Below, in pieces: positions 1 to 12,418 of a DNA stretch of 64,000 nt. The position numbers and the translations under genes were made by a program. Where the stretch lies: the NCBI GenBank assembly GCA_963821755.1, contig CAWGEX010000003.1:310001-374000 (forward strand), read 5' to 3'. Positions within the stretch are counted from its first letter, which is position 1, and the number at the start of each line of letters is the position of its first letter. The notes under the pieces were generated by a model. It was given only the letters and a program-made list of their open reading frames with translations, searched no databases and was not told where the DNA came from. This stretch comes from Bog-473 sp963821755 (GTDB lineage Bacteria; Actinomycetota; Acidimicrobiia; Acidimicrobiales; RAAP-2).

Positions 1-65
1 ACCGCGAAGAGATGATCGATGTCGGCGATGACGGCGTGTGGATCGGGACCCTGGAAGACAAGTGA
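1..65 (+). CDS. pyrR: C-terminal end of probable PyrR (partial)
   Basis: Only the last 20 codons are in the window, read from base 3 to a TGA at 63-65; the tail ends in GVWIGTLEDK. The assignment as pyrimidine operon regulator/uracil phosphoribosyltransferase rests mainly on position: in actinobacteria pyrR lies directly before pyrB, and here the stop overlaps the pyrB start (GTGA). The PRTase domain is outside the window, so the identity is an inference. Confidence 0.5.
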   Translation, partial: REEMIDVGDDGVWIGTLEDK

Positions 66-1045
66 CGCAACCCCGACACCTCCTCTCGGTAGCCGACCTC
101 GGCCCCGACGGCATCGCCGAGGTCCTCCGCGTGGCCGAGGCGTTCGCCGAAGTAGAGCGCCGGTCCATGCCCAAGGTCCCGACACTGAGGGGCAAGGTGG
201 TGGCCACGCTCTTCTTCGAGGAGTCGACCCGCACGCGCCTCTCCTTCGAGACGGCAGCCAAGCGGCTCTCCGCCGATGTGCTCTCGCTGACCGTGGCCAA
301 CTCGTCGGTCAAGAAGGGGGAGTCCCTCCGGGACACGATCGAGACCGTCGAAGCCATGGGCATAGACGCCGTGATCATCCGCCACTCCTCGTCCGGTGCT
401 CCCCATCAGGTGGCCCGCTGGGTGACCCGGGCCAGGGTGATCAATGCCGGCGACGGCTGGCATGAGCATCCGACCCAGGCCCTCTTGGACTGCTTCACCG
501 TGCGCCAGGTACTGGCCGAGCGCAAAGGGGTGGCGCCGGAGGACCTGGGCATTGGCTGCTTCGACGGGCTGCGGGTGCTGATCGTGGGCGATGTCCGGCA
601 CAGCCGGGTGGCCCGCTCCGAGGTTTTGGCCTACACCGCTCTGGGAGCCCACGTCACGCTGGCCGCGCCGGGCAGCCTGCTGCCGCCGTCGCTCGAAGGC
701 TGGCCGGTCGAGGTCGCCACCAATTTTGACGCCGCGCTGGCCGACGCCGATGTGGTCTCGCTCCTTCGCCTCCAGGCGGAGCGGGGGAGTGGCTCATTTG
801 TCCCCAGCTTGCGTGAGTACACGGCCGGGTGGGGCCTCACGGCCCGCCGGGTCCAGCGGCTCAGCGATGCGGCCATCGTCACCCATCCGGGCCCCATGGT
901 GCGCGGCGTCGAGATTGCCTCGGACGTGGCTGACCTTCCCCGCACCGTGGTCACCCAACAAGTCACCAACGGCGTGGCCGTGCGGATGGCCATCCTCTTT
1001 CTCCTCCTCGGCGGGGAATGGCCGGGCGGGGACACGCATGGCTGA
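62..1045 (+). CDS. pyrB: Aspartate carbamoyltransferase catalytic subunit
   Basis: PyrB condenses carbamoyl phosphate with L-aspartate to N-carbamoyl-L-aspartate, the first committed step of UMP synthesis, in the cytosol. The protein shows the carbamoyl-phosphate-binding motif FFEESTRTRLSFE near residue 40 and the conserved HPTQALLD around residue 135. I start it at GTG 62, which overlaps the upstream stop as GTGA and gives 327 residues, near the usual 305-320. An upstream ATG at 38 would add eight residues of no obvious homology. No pyrI regulatory chain is present, as in other actinobacteria. The end overlaps pyrC, suggesting translational coupling. Confidence 0.95.
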   Translation: MTQPRHLLSVADLGPDGIAEVLRVAEAFAEVERRSMPKVPTLRGKVVATLFFEESTRTRLSFETAAKRLSADVLSLTVANSSVKKGESLRDTIETVEAMGIDAVIIRHSSSGAPHQVARWVTRARVINAGDGWHEHPTQALLDCFTVRQVLAERKGVAPEDLGIGCFDGLRVLIVGDVRHSRVARSEVLAYTALGAHVTLAAPGSLLPPSLEGWPVEVATNFDAALADADVVSLLRLQAERGSGSFVPSLREYTAGWGLTARRVQRLSDAAIVTHPGPMVRGVEIASDVADLPRTVVTQQVTNGVAVRMAILFLLLGGEWPGGDTHG

Positions 1046-2360
1046 GGTCACGCTGGTCATCCGTGGTGGATCGGTGATCACGCCCGAGGGGCTCCGGCGT
1101 CTCGATCTGGCGCTCGGCGACGGCACCGTCCTGGAGTTGGGCGAGGCCATCCCCGGCCCGTCCGGGGCCACCGTGCTCGACGCGGTCGGATGCCTGATCG
1201 GACCGGGCCTGGTCGACCTCCACACGCACCTGCGGCAACCCGGACGTGAGGAGGCCGAGACCGTCGAGAGCGGCGCCCGGGCTGCGGCCCTGGGGGGGTA
1301 CACGGCCGTGGTGGCCATGCCCAACACCGAACCGGCGATCGACTCGGCCGGGGTCGCCCGTGACGTGCTGGCCCTGGGTCGGGACACCGTGGCCGAAGTC
1401 GCGGTGGCCGGAGCGATCACCGTGGGCCGGGCCGGGAAAGCTCTGGCCCCGATTGGTGAGCTGGCTGCCCTGGGCGTGCGCATCTTCACCGACGACGGCG
1501 CCGGCGTCCAAGACGGGGCGCTGATGCGTCGCGCGCTCGACTACGCCAAGGGCGTCGGGGTGACGCTGGCGCAACACTGCGAAGACGAGTGCTTGTCCGT
1601 CGGTGGCGCCATGCACGAGGGTGGTTGGTCCAGCCGACTTGGCCTGCCGGGGATCCCTGCCGCCGCGGAGGAGTCGATGGTGGCCCGGGACATTCAGTTG
1701 GTGCGCCTGACCGGCGCCCCGGTGCACTTCCTCCATCTCTCGACGGCCGGGTCGGTCCAGCTCGTGCGCGAGGCCAAGGCCGAAGGACTGCCGGTGACGG
1801 CCGAAGCCGCACCGCACCACATGCTGCTGACCCACGCCGAGGTGGCGGGCTACGACCCGGTGTTCAAGGTCAACCCACCCCTGCGATCAGACGGCGACGT
1901 GGCGGCGGTCATTGGCGGGCTGTGCGACGGCACCATCGACGCCATCGCCACCGATCATGCGCCGCACGCGCCCGAGACCAAGGACGCGCCGTTCGATCAG
2001 GCACCCCCGGGCATGCTCGGGCTGCAGACGGCGCTGCCCATCGCCTGGCAGGTGCTGTCGCCGCTGCTCGGGCCCGAGCAGATCTTTGCCCTCATGAGCA
2101 CCCGACCCTCCGCCATCGCCGGGTTGGGGGTGACCGACTCCCGCATCGCCGGCCACAGTGCCCACGGTGGGCCACTCGACGTCGGGGCGACGGGCAACCT
2201 GTGCGTGTTCGATCCATCCGCCACCACCGTGGTGGACCCCACCCGACTAGCCAGCCGCAGCCGCAACACGCCCTATGCCGGCCGGACGTTCGCCGGCGCG
2301 GTCCGCCACACCGTGCTGCGGGGCGAGCCGGTCGTGATCGACGCGGTGGCCCAACGATGA
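1038..2360 (+). CDS. pyrC: Dihydroorotase (class I, PyrC)
   Basis: Cyclises carbamoyl aspartate to dihydroorotate. The protein of about 440 residues carries the metal-binding DLHTHLRQPG motif near residue 58, a conserved second-shell EAAPHH motif and the catalytic-region ATDHAPHAPETKD, all typical of class I microbial dihydroorotases. The ATG at 1038 lies inside the last codons of pyrB (pyrB stop at 1043-1045), so the genes are probably coupled. A longer in-frame reading upstream to 591 is a shadow of pyrB. Confidence 0.95.
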   Translation: MAEVTLVIRGGSVITPEGLRRLDLALGDGTVLELGEAIPGPSGATVLDAVGCLIGPGLVDLHTHLRQPGREEAETVESGARAAALGGYTAVVAMPNTEPAIDSAGVARDVLALGRDTVAEVAVAGAITVGRAGKALAPIGELAALGVRIFTDDGAGVQDGALMRRALDYAKGVGVTLAQHCEDECLSVGGAMHEGGWSSRLGLPGIPAAAEESMVARDIQLVRLTGAPVHFLHLSTAGSVQLVREAKAEGLPVTAEAAPHHMLLTHAEVAGYDPVFKVNPPLRSDGDVAAVIGGLCDGTIDAIATDHAPHAPETKDAPFDQAPPGMLGLQTALPIAWQVLSPLLGPEQIFALMSTRPSAIAGLGVTDSRIAGHSAHGGPLDVGATGNLCVFDPSATTVVDPTRLASRSRNTPYAGRTFAGAVRHTVLRGEPVVIDAVAQR

Positions 2361-2370
2361 GGCCTCTGCA

Positions 2371-3477
2371 ATGACGAGGTCGGCCCTGCGACAGCCCGCC
2401 CTCCTGGTGACGGCGGACGGCGCGGTCTTCGCGGGGGAAGCCGCCGGTGCCGCGCATTCGATCGCCACCGGTGAGTTGGTGTTCAACACCGCCATGAGCG
2501 GCTACCAGGAGATCATCACCGATCCCTCGTATGCCGGGCAGGTTGTGGCCTTCACCAGCACCCACATCGGGAACTACGGCACCAACGGCGGGGACGATGA
2601 AGCCGTCCGACCGCACTGCCGGGGGATCGTGGTGCGCGATCTGACCACGCTCCCTTCGAACTGGAGGTCCACCGAAGGTCTCGAAGCCTTTCTGGCCCGC
2701 CACGACGTCCCGGCCATCACCGCCGTCGATACGCGCCGCCTCACCCGACACCTCCGCCGCGCCGGGGCCGTTCCCTGCGCCTTCGGCCCGGCTCCCGAGG
2801 CGGAACTCCGCGCCGCCGCCGCGGCCGCCGCGAGCACCGACGGGACGGACCTGGTCTCGGGCGTGACCACGGCGGAGACGGCAACCTACGGGATGGGGCC
2901 CCTGCGGATCGTCGCCTTCGACTTCGGTGTCAAGGCGACCATGGTGCGCCAGCTGGCCGCTCTGGGCACCGTCACCGTGGTGCCGGCCGGTACCTCGGCC
3001 TCCGACGTCCTGGCGTTGGAACCCAACGGGGTCTTCCTCTCCAACGGCCCGGGCGATCCGGCTGCGCTGCCCGGGCCCACCGCCACGATCGCCGACCTGC
3101 TCGGCCACGTACCGATCTTCGGGATCTGCCTGGGGCATCAGCTGCTCGCCAGGGCCCTGGGAGGCACGACGTACAAGTTGCCCTTCGGGCATCACGGGGC
3201 CAACCATCCGGTGCAGCGCGTGGAGACCGGCGTGGTGGAGATCACCAGCCAGAACCACAACTACGCCGTGGAGGCTGATTCGATCCCCGAGGCCGAGGTC
3301 ACCCACGTGAACCTCAACGACGGCGTGGTCGAGGGCTTCCGATCGCCCAAGGCGCAGGCCTTCTCCGTGCAGTACCACCCCGAAGCCGCACCCGGACCCC
3401 ACGACGCTCGCTACCTCTTCGGCGAGTTCCGCGACCTGATGGGTCGCGCCGCACCCGCACGCGCCGGAACGCGCTGA
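2371..3477 (+). CDS. carA: Carbamoyl-phosphate synthase small subunit (glutaminase)
   Basis: CarA hydrolyses glutamine and channels ammonia to CarB. The N-terminal domain has the family signature NTAMSGYQEIITDPSYAGQ. The C-terminal class I glutamine amidotransferase domain shows SNGPGDP, the nucleophile motif FGICLGHQ (Cys in GICLG) and the HPEA histidine/glutamate pair at the end. Length is 368 residues, normal for the family. It lies 10 bp after pyrC and 25 bp before carB, so both subunits are made in the pyr operon and serve pyrimidine and arginine synthesis. Confidence 0.96.
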   Translation: MTRSALRQPALLVTADGAVFAGEAAGAAHSIATGELVFNTAMSGYQEIITDPSYAGQVVAFTSTHIGNYGTNGGDDEAVRPHCRGIVVRDLTTLPSNWRSTEGLEAFLARHDVPAITAVDTRRLTRHLRRAGAVPCAFGPAPEAELRAAAAAAASTDGTDLVSGVTTAETATYGMGPLRIVAFDFGVKATMVRQLAALGTVTVVPAGTSASDVLALEPNGVFLSNGPGDPAALPGPTATIADLLGHVPIFGICLGHQLLARALGGTTYKLPFGHHGANHPVQRVETGVVEITSQNHNYAVEADSIPEAEVTHVNLNDGVVEGFRSPKAQAFSVQYHPEAAPGPHDARYLFGEFRDLMGRAAPARAGTR

Positions 3478-3502
3478 AAGACCAGGACGGAAGGACAGCA
3501 CG

Positions 3503-6804
<3,302 letters not shown>

Positions 6805-6808
<4 letters not shown>

Positions 6809-7746
6809 CAGGCGGCCGGCCCGACCTCGCCGCCACGGTGGGTTCGGTCAGCCTGCCCAATCCGATCATGACGGCGTCGGGGACGTCGGGCCACGGGACC
6901 GAGCTGGCCGACTACGGCGACCTGGGCGCCCTCGGTGCCGTCGTGGTGAAGTCACTCTCGGTACGACCGTGGCCTGGCAACGCGGCGCCTCGGGTGCATG
7001 AAGTCGGTTCGGGCATGCTCAACAGCGTGGGATTGCAAGGCCCCGGCCTGGAGGCCTGGCTTGAGCACGACCTGCCGGCCCTCTCGGCCGCCGGCGCTCG
7101 GGTCGTCGTGAGCATCTGGGGGCAATCAGTGGCCGAGTTCGGCGCCGCGGCCGACCTCCTGGCGCAGTACCTGCCCGGCGGCTCACCGGTGGTGGCGGTC
7201 GAGGTCAACGTGAGCTGCCCCAACGTGGAAGACCGCTCCCGCATGTTCGCCCACTCGGCCACGGCAACCCACGAGGTGCTCAGTGCCACCGAGTGCGGAT
7301 TGCCTCGCTGGGCCAAGTTGAGCCCGAATGTGCCCGACATCGTCGAGATCGCCGCGGCCGCCCTTCGCGGCGGCGCCGAAGGCCTGACCCTGGTCAACAC
7401 CCTGCTGGGGCTGGCCCTGGACCTCACGTCGGGCCAGCCGGTGCTGGGCGGCGGTGGCGGGGGGCTCTCCGGCGCCGTGATCCACCCGGTGGCCGTCCGG
7501 GCCGTGTGGGAGTGCCGGGCGGCCTTTCCGGGCGCGGCCATCGTCGGCGTCGGGGGCGTCTCCTCGGGACCCGACGCGGTGGAGTTCCTCATGGCCGGTG
7601 CCGATGCCGTCCAGGTCGGTACGGCGACCTTTCGTGATCCGCGGGCGCCGTGGAGGATTCTGCGCGACGTCGCAAAGTGGTGTGCGAAGAAGCAGACATC
7701 GGTGGCCGCGCTGCGCGCCACCGCACAAGCCGGTCGGCCATCGTGA
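6805..7746 (+). CDS. pyrD: Dihydroorotate dehydrogenase, class 1 type
   Basis: Oxidises dihydroorotate to orotate using FMN. Class 1 features are the catalytic-loop cysteine in VEVNVSCPNV (class 2 enzymes have serine), the FMN-phosphate-binding GVGGVSSGPDAVEFLMAGA near the C-terminus, and lack of an N-terminal membrane extension; length is 313 residues. It resembles class 1B (NAD-dependent) enzymes, but the usual partner gene pyrK is not in this operon, so the electron acceptor is unclear. The start overlaps the carB stop. Confidence 0.93.
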
Positions 7747-7757
7747 AGGAGCGAGCT

Positions 7758-8609
7758 GTGGAATTTTCGCCCGGGAGTTTCGGTGCTCGTGTCAGGCAGG
7801 CGGTCGAGCGCAGTGGGCCACTGTGCGCCGGCATCGATCCTTCAGGCGAACTCTTGCGTGCGTGGGGCTTGAGCGACGACGTCGAAGGACTTCGAGCGTT
7901 CTGCCAGATCTGCGTCGAGGCGTGGGGCGGTGGCGTCGTTCCGGTGATCAAGCCCCAGGTGGCCTTCTTCGAACGACACGGCTCCGCCGGAGTGGCTGAG
8001 CTCGAACGGTTGATCGCCGATGCCGCCGAGGCCGACCTGATTGTCCTCGCCGATGCCAAGCGCGGTGACGTGATGGCGACGGCCGCCGCCTACGCCGACG
8101 CGTGGCTCGGAACGAGGAGCCCGCTGGCGGCCGACGCCGTCACGGTGCATCCCTTCCTCGGTCTGGCGGCCTTGTCCCCGCTCGTCGTCTTGGCTGGGCA
8201 AACCGGGCGCGGGGTGATCGTTGTCGCCCGGAGTTCGAACCCCGAGGGGAGGCCGCTTCAGGAGGCCGTGACGGCGTCGGGGGTTTCAGTCGAGGAGTCG
8301 CTCTTGGCGGAGATTGCGGCCTTGAATGCGTCGGCCGACATCCCGGCCGGCACCGTGGGGGCAGTCATTGGAGCGACGTTGGCTGCGACGACATTTCCAT
8401 TATCCCAGTTGGGAGGGGTAATTCTCGCCCCCGGGCTGGGAGCGCAAGGGGCGCGGCCGTCGGATGTGGCCTCGCGCTTTGGGGGTTGCGCTCCGGGCAG
8501 CGTGCTCGCCAGCACCTCGCGTTCGCTCCTGTCGGCGGGTCCTGATATTTCGCAATTGCGTAAGTCGGCGAGGGAGCTGGCACACGAGTTGTCGAGCCTC
8601 ATGGGCTGA
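7758..8609 (+). CDS. pyrF: Orotidine 5'-phosphate decarboxylase (subfamily 2)
   Basis: Decarboxylates OMP to UMP, the last step of the pathway. The active-site motif DAKRGDVMATAAAYADAW near residue 100 and the length of about 283 residues mark the longer subfamily 2 found in actinobacteria. I chose GTG 7758 because AAGGAGCG lies five bases upstream; GTG 7743 and a start further upstream are in frame but lack a good ribosome binding site. The gene follows pyrD by 11 bp and closes the pyrimidine operon. Confidence 0.93.
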   Translation: MEFSPGSFGARVRQAVERSGPLCAGIDPSGELLRAWGLSDDVEGLRAFCQICVEAWGGGVVPVIKPQVAFFERHGSAGVAELERLIADAAEADLIVLADAKRGDVMATAAAYADAWLGTRSPLAADAVTVHPFLGLAALSPLVVLAGQTGRGVIVVARSSNPEGRPLQEAVTASGVSVEESLLAEIAALNASADIPAGTVGAVIGATLAATTFPLSQLGGVILAPGLGAQGARPSDVASRFGGCAPGSVLASTSRSLLSAGPDISQLRKSARELAHELSSLMG

Positions 8610-8647
8610 GATCTTCTTTAGGGGGTGAACGGTCCCAACGGAGGCGC

Positions 8648-8653
8648 TATGGT
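8648..8653 (+). promoter_or_regulatory. -10 box of a probable leaderless mihF promoter
   Basis: TATGGT followed by six bases and ATG 8660. No ribosome binding site lies between the two, so the transcript probably starts at or next to the ATG. The same TAnnnT-N6-start arrangement recurs at several other genes in this window. No convincing -35 box was seen. Confidence 0.5.
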
Positions 8654-8659
8654 CTCGCC

Positions 8660-8979
8660 ATGCCGCAACCACCCGCACTCACTCCCGAGCAGCGCGTGCT
8701 GCTGCACTCGAAAAGGCCGCCAGGGTTCGCCGTGAGCGGGCCGAGGTGAAGAATCAGCTCAAGATGGGCAACCTCAATCTCTCGGAACTCCTCCAGAAGG
8801 CGGACTCCGATGAGACGGTCGGCAAGATGAAGGTGGTCTCGGTCCTCGAGTCCCTTCCGGGTTTGGGCAAGGTGAAGGCCCGACGTCTCATGGAGACGGT
8901 CGGCATCAGCGAGAGTCGACGGCTGCAGGGCCTCGGAGCCAAGCAGCGCGAATCGCTGCTCAAAGAGACTGCGCGCTGA
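8660..8979 (+). CDS. mihF: Actinobacterial integration host factor (mIHF), frameshifted
   Basis: mIHF is a small DNA-binding, nucleoid-associated protein of actinobacteria. The C-terminal part, from GTG 8746, matches the family: VGKMKVVSVLESLPGLGKVKARRLME (a helix-two-turns-helix region) and SRRLQGLGAKQRESLL. The N-terminal part of the family (LTPEQR..LEKAA..RRERAEVK) is also present but in two frames: ATG 8660 reads MPQPPALTPEQRVLL, then LEKAARVRRERAEVK continues in the +1-shifted frame from 8707. One base is missing around 8698-8706. The position between pyrF and gmk is the conserved actinobacterial one. Since the gene is essential in mycobacteria, a sequence error is more likely than loss. 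Confidence 0.85.
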
Positions 8980-8992
8980 GCCACTGATTTTC

Positions 8993-9553
8993 GTGCTCAT
9001 CGGCCCCGGTGGGGCCGGCAAGGGCACACTCGCGGCCGAGCTTGTTGCTTCTGACCCCACGCTCTGGTTGAGCCGGAGTTGGACCACGCGCTTGCCGCGA
9101 CCGGGAGAACAAGAACGAAATTCCTACGTCTTCGTCGACCGCTCCACCTTCGAGGATGCCGTCGCCGCGGGTGGGTTCTTTGAGTGGGCCGAATTCCTGG
9201 GCAACCTCATGGGGACGCCGATCCCCGATCCTCCAGCGGGGGCCGACGTCCTGCTCGAAATTGACGTCCAGGGGGCCGAACAGGTCCTGGCCAAACGTCC
9301 AGATGCCACGGTCATCCTTCTGCTGCCCCCCTCCACCGAGGTGCAGGCCGCCCGACTGGCCGCCCGGGGTGACGATGCGGCCCAGGTCCGCCGGAGGGTG
9401 GAAAAGGGCCGGGACGAGGTCGAACGCGGCCGCCGGGTGGCCGCTTACACCGTCATCAACGACGACCTGCGTCAGGCCCACGGTGAGTTGACCGCTATAG
9501 TTGAGCGCACCCGAACGGCCGCCGACGGCGCCGCGAACCCGGAGGACACCTGA
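8993..9553 (+). CDS. gmk: Guanylate kinase
   Basis: Phosphorylates GMP to GDP. The P-loop GPGGAGKGT is at residues 4-12 and the GMP-binding motif SRSWTTRLPRPGE follows, with EIDVQGAEQVL further on; length is 186 residues. The start is uncertain: GTG 8993 leaves only three residues before the P-loop, and the first beta strand LIFVLIGPGG reads upstream in frame from CTG 8984, so initiation at a non-standard codon just after the mihF stop is possible. It is followed without gap by rpoZ (the ATG of rpoZ overlaps the gmk stop). Confidence 0.93.
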   Translation: MLIGPGGAGKGTLAAELVASDPTLWLSRSWTTRLPRPGEQERNSYVFVDRSTFEDAVAAGGFFEWAEFLGNLMGTPIPDPPAGADVLLEIDVQGAEQVLAKRPDATVILLLPPSTEVQAARLAARGDDAAQVRRRVEKGRDEVERGRRVAAYTVINDDLRQAHGELTAIVERTRTAADGAANPEDT

Positions 9554-9933
9554 TGGCCCAAGGCCGCAATACGCTCATGGATCCGCCCATAGAGGATCTG
9601 TTGGACAAGGTGGACTCGAAGTTCACCCTGGTTGCGCTCGGTTCGGCCCGGGCCCGGCAGGTGAACTCGTACTACAACAGCTTGGGCGAGGGCCTCGGAA
9701 AGGTCGTGCCGCCCCAGGTGGCCTCGGTCTCCGGCAAGCCTGTCTCCATCGCCTTCGAGGAGATCGCCGCCGGAAAGGCGACCTACGTCAGGGTGGATCC
9801 CGAGGAAGAGGCGCTGCTGGCTGCAGCGCTGGCCGAAGCCGAAGCCGCCGGTGAATCTGTCGGCGAAGAAGTCGCCGAGTCGATTCTGAGCGAAGTCCCC
9901 ACCGTCGGGGACGAGGACCCGACCGCGAGCTAG
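9553..9933 (+). CDS. rpoZ: RNA polymerase omega subunit
   Basis: Omega helps beta-prime folding and RNA polymerase assembly. The conserved core is visible in PPIEDLLDKVDSKFTLVALGSARARQVNSYY, the region clamping the beta-prime C-terminus, with arginine-rich ALGSARARQV. At 126 residues it has an acidic C-terminal tail (about residues 80-126) longer than E. coli omega, as in other actinobacteria. gmk-rpoZ-coaBC is a conserved order. Confidence 0.93.
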   Translation: MAQGRNTLMDPPIEDLLDKVDSKFTLVALGSARARQVNSYYNSLGEGLGKVVPPQVASVSGKPVSIAFEEIAAGKATYVRVDPEEEALLAAALAEAEAAGESVGEEVAESILSEVPTVGDEDPTAS

Positions 9934-9951
9934 GCGTCGGAGTCGCGGCGG

Positions 9952-11214
9952 GTGACGCCGATGGCCCAAGAACCGCGCGTGTCACCAGACCCGCCGCCGC
10001 GAATAATTCTCGGCGTCTGCGGTGGCATTGCCGCGTACAAGGCGGTGGAAGTCTGTCGTCGGCTGGTCGACGCCGGCGCCCACGTTGTGCCGGTGCTCAC
10101 CGCCGAGGCGACCCGCTTCGTAGGTGCCCTCACGTTCTCGGCCTTGGCCTCCGAGCCGGTGCAGACGTCGTTGTGGGATGAGGCATCGCCCATCCCGCAC
10201 ACCCGGCTGGGGCAAAGCGCCGATCTCATCGTGGTGGCGCCGGCGACGGCTCACTTCATGGCCCGCTATCGCGCCGGGCTGGCTGACGACCTCTTGACGG
10301 CAACGCTGCTGGCGACCAGGGCCCCGGTGTTGCTCTGCCCGGCCATGCACACCGAAATGTGGGAGCACCCGTCGGTCCAGGAGAACCTGGCCACCCTGGA
10401 AGAGCGGGGGGTGGAATTCGTGCGACCGGAGACCGGCCGTCTGGCCGGTGGCGATTCCGGCGAAGGCCGGCTGGCCGATCCCGCCACCATTGCCGAAAGA
10501 GCGCTGGCCATGGTGGGGGATCGACAATCCGTCGCCCGGGATCTGACGGGTCGCCGGGTGGTGGTGAGCGCCGGCGGTACCCGCGAGGCGATCGATCCCG
10601 TGCGTTTTCTGACCAATCGATCCTCGGGCAAGCAGGGACACGCGATCGCCGAAGCGGCGGCTCGACGAGGGGCGCACGTGACGCTGGTCACGTCGTCGGG
10701 ATTGGCGCTGTCCGAAGATGTCAGGTCCGCGGTGACCCTGATTGCCGTGGAATCGGCGGCCGACATGGAGGCAGCCATGACGGTGGCGTGTGCCGACGCC
10801 GATGTGGTCGTGATGGCAGCAGCCGTGGCCGACTTCCGCCCCAAGGCCATCGCCGATCGCAAGCTCTCCAAGGACGAAGGACTGCCCGAATTGGTGTTGG
10901 AGCCCACCCCTGACATTCTGGTCGGACTGGTGTCGCGTCGACCGCCGGGCCAGGTGGTGGTGGGCTTCGCGGCCGAGACGAACGACGTGCTGGAGCGAGG
11001 CCGGAAGAAGTTGGCCCGTAAGGGTGTGAACCTCTTGGTCGTGAATGACGTGAGTGCCCCCGGGGCCGGGTTCGACCATGACACCAATGCGGTGCACATT
11101 CTCGGGGCGGACGGCAGCGTGACCGAAGTGCCTTTGACCACCAAGGATGCAGTGGCCAACGCCGTCCTCGATAGTGTGATCGCCCACCAGAGAGAAAAGT
11201 GGAGTACTACGTGA
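9952..11214 (+). CDS. coaBC: Bifunctional phosphopantothenoylcysteine decarboxylase/synthase
   Basis: CoaBC adds cysteine to 4'-phosphopantothenate (CoaB) and decarboxylates the product (CoaC) on the way to coenzyme A. The N-terminal flavoprotein half begins GVCGGIAAYKAVEVCRRL and contains the LCPAMHTEMWEH active-site motif; the C-terminal synthase half, from about residue 195, contains SAGGTREAIDPVRFLTNRSSG and AAAVADFRPK. At 420 residues it is a normal fusion. GTG 9952 and ATG 9961 are both possible starts. The end overlaps metK. Confidence 0.95.
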   Translation: MTPMAQEPRVSPDPPPRIILGVCGGIAAYKAVEVCRRLVDAGAHVVPVLTAEATRFVGALTFSALASEPVQTSLWDEASPIPHTRLGQSADLIVVAPATAHFMARYRAGLADDLLTATLLATRAPVLLCPAMHTEMWEHPSVQENLATLEERGVEFVRPETGRLAGGDSGEGRLADPATIAERALAMVGDRQSVARDLTGRRVVVSAGGTREAIDPVRFLTNRSSGKQGHAIAEAAARRGAHVTLVTSSGLALSEDVRSAVTLIAVESAADMEAAMTVACADADVVVMAAAVADFRPKAIADRKLSKDEGLPELVLEPTPDILVGLVSRRPPGQVVVGFAAETNDVLERGRKKLARKGVNLLVVNDVSAPGAGFDHDTNAVHILGADGSVTEVPLTTKDAVANAVLDSVIAHQREKWSTT

Positions 11215-12402
11215 AAACGACCTTTACATCGGAGTCCGTCACCGAGGGGCATCCGGACAAGATGGCGGACCAGATCTCGGACGCCGTGCTCGACGCGATG
11301 TTGGAAGGGGACCCCACCAGCCGGGTGGCGTGCGAGACCCTCCTGACCACGGGGTTGGTGGTGGTGGCGGGCGAGGTGACCACCTCCACCTACGTCGACA
11401 TTCCGGCCATCGTGCGAGAGACCGTGTGCGAGATCGGCTACGACAACGACGCCTTCGGCTTCAACGGGAAGACCTGCGGCGTTCTGGTCTCGCTCGATGG
11501 CCAGTCACCCGATATCGCGCAGGGTGTGGATTCGGCCTTCGAGTTCCGCACCGGAAGCGGCGGCGAGGACACGCTCAACGCGCAGGGGGCCGGGGACCAG
11601 GGGATGATGTTCGGCTACGCCTGCGACGAGACGCCCGATCTCATGCCGCTGCCGATCTGGTTGGCCCACCGGCTCTCCGAGCGATTGGCGCAAGTGCGCC
11701 GCGTCGGCGCGGTGCCGTATCTCAGGCCCGACGGGAAGACGCAGGTGTCGGTGGTGTACGAAAACGGCCGGCCGACGCGCATCGACACCGTGCTGATATC
11801 GACCCAGCACGGTCCGGGGATCGATCTGGAAGAGCAACTGCTGCCTGACCTGACCGAGCACGTGATCAATCCGCTGCTGCCCACCGATCTGGACACCGAG
11901 GACCTGCGCATTCTGGCCAACCCGACCGGCGTCTTCGAGCTCGGCGGCCCTCATGCCGACACCGGCCTCACCGGTCGAAAGATCATCGTCGACACCTACG
12001 GCGGCATGGCTCGACACGGTGGCGGTGCCTTCTCGGGCAAGGACCCCTCAAAGGTTGATCGCTCCGCCGCCTATGCCGCTCGCTGGGTGGCCAAGCACGT
12101 GGTGGCCGCCGGCGCGGCCAAGCGATGCGAGGTACAGGTGGCCTACGCCATCGGCGTGGCCCAGCCGGTCTCGTTGCTGGTCGAGACGTTCGGCACCGAA
12201 GCGGCGGATCCCGAGAAGATCTCCCACGCCGTGCGAGAGGTGTTCGATCTCCGTCCGGCGGCCATCGCGCGTGGATCTCGATCTGCGGCGACCGATCTAC
12301 AAGAAGACGGCGGCGTACGGCCACTTCGGGCGCTCGGAGAAGGAGTTCACCTGGGAAGCCACGCCGCGGGTCGATGACCTGCGGTCCGCCCTGGGTCTCT
12401 GA
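11211..12402 (+). CDS. metK: S-adenosylmethionine synthase, frameshifted near 3' end
   Basis: MetK makes S-adenosylmethionine from ATP and methionine. Visible motifs are FTSESVTEGHPDKMADQISD at the N-terminus, GAGDQGMMFGYAC in the middle and GGGAFSGKDPSKVDRSAAYAAR. GTG 11211 is preceded by GGAG and overlaps the coaBC stop. After EVFDLRPAAIAR one extra G at 12273-12274 changes the frame; the expected ending (DLDLRRPIYKKTAAYGHFG ... TWE) continues in the other frame to TGA 12400-12402. Read straight, the protein would end wrongly at 12377. The family needs this C-terminus, so a sequence error is likely. Confidence 0.93.
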
Positions 12403-12418
12403 GCCCACAGGGGCACAC

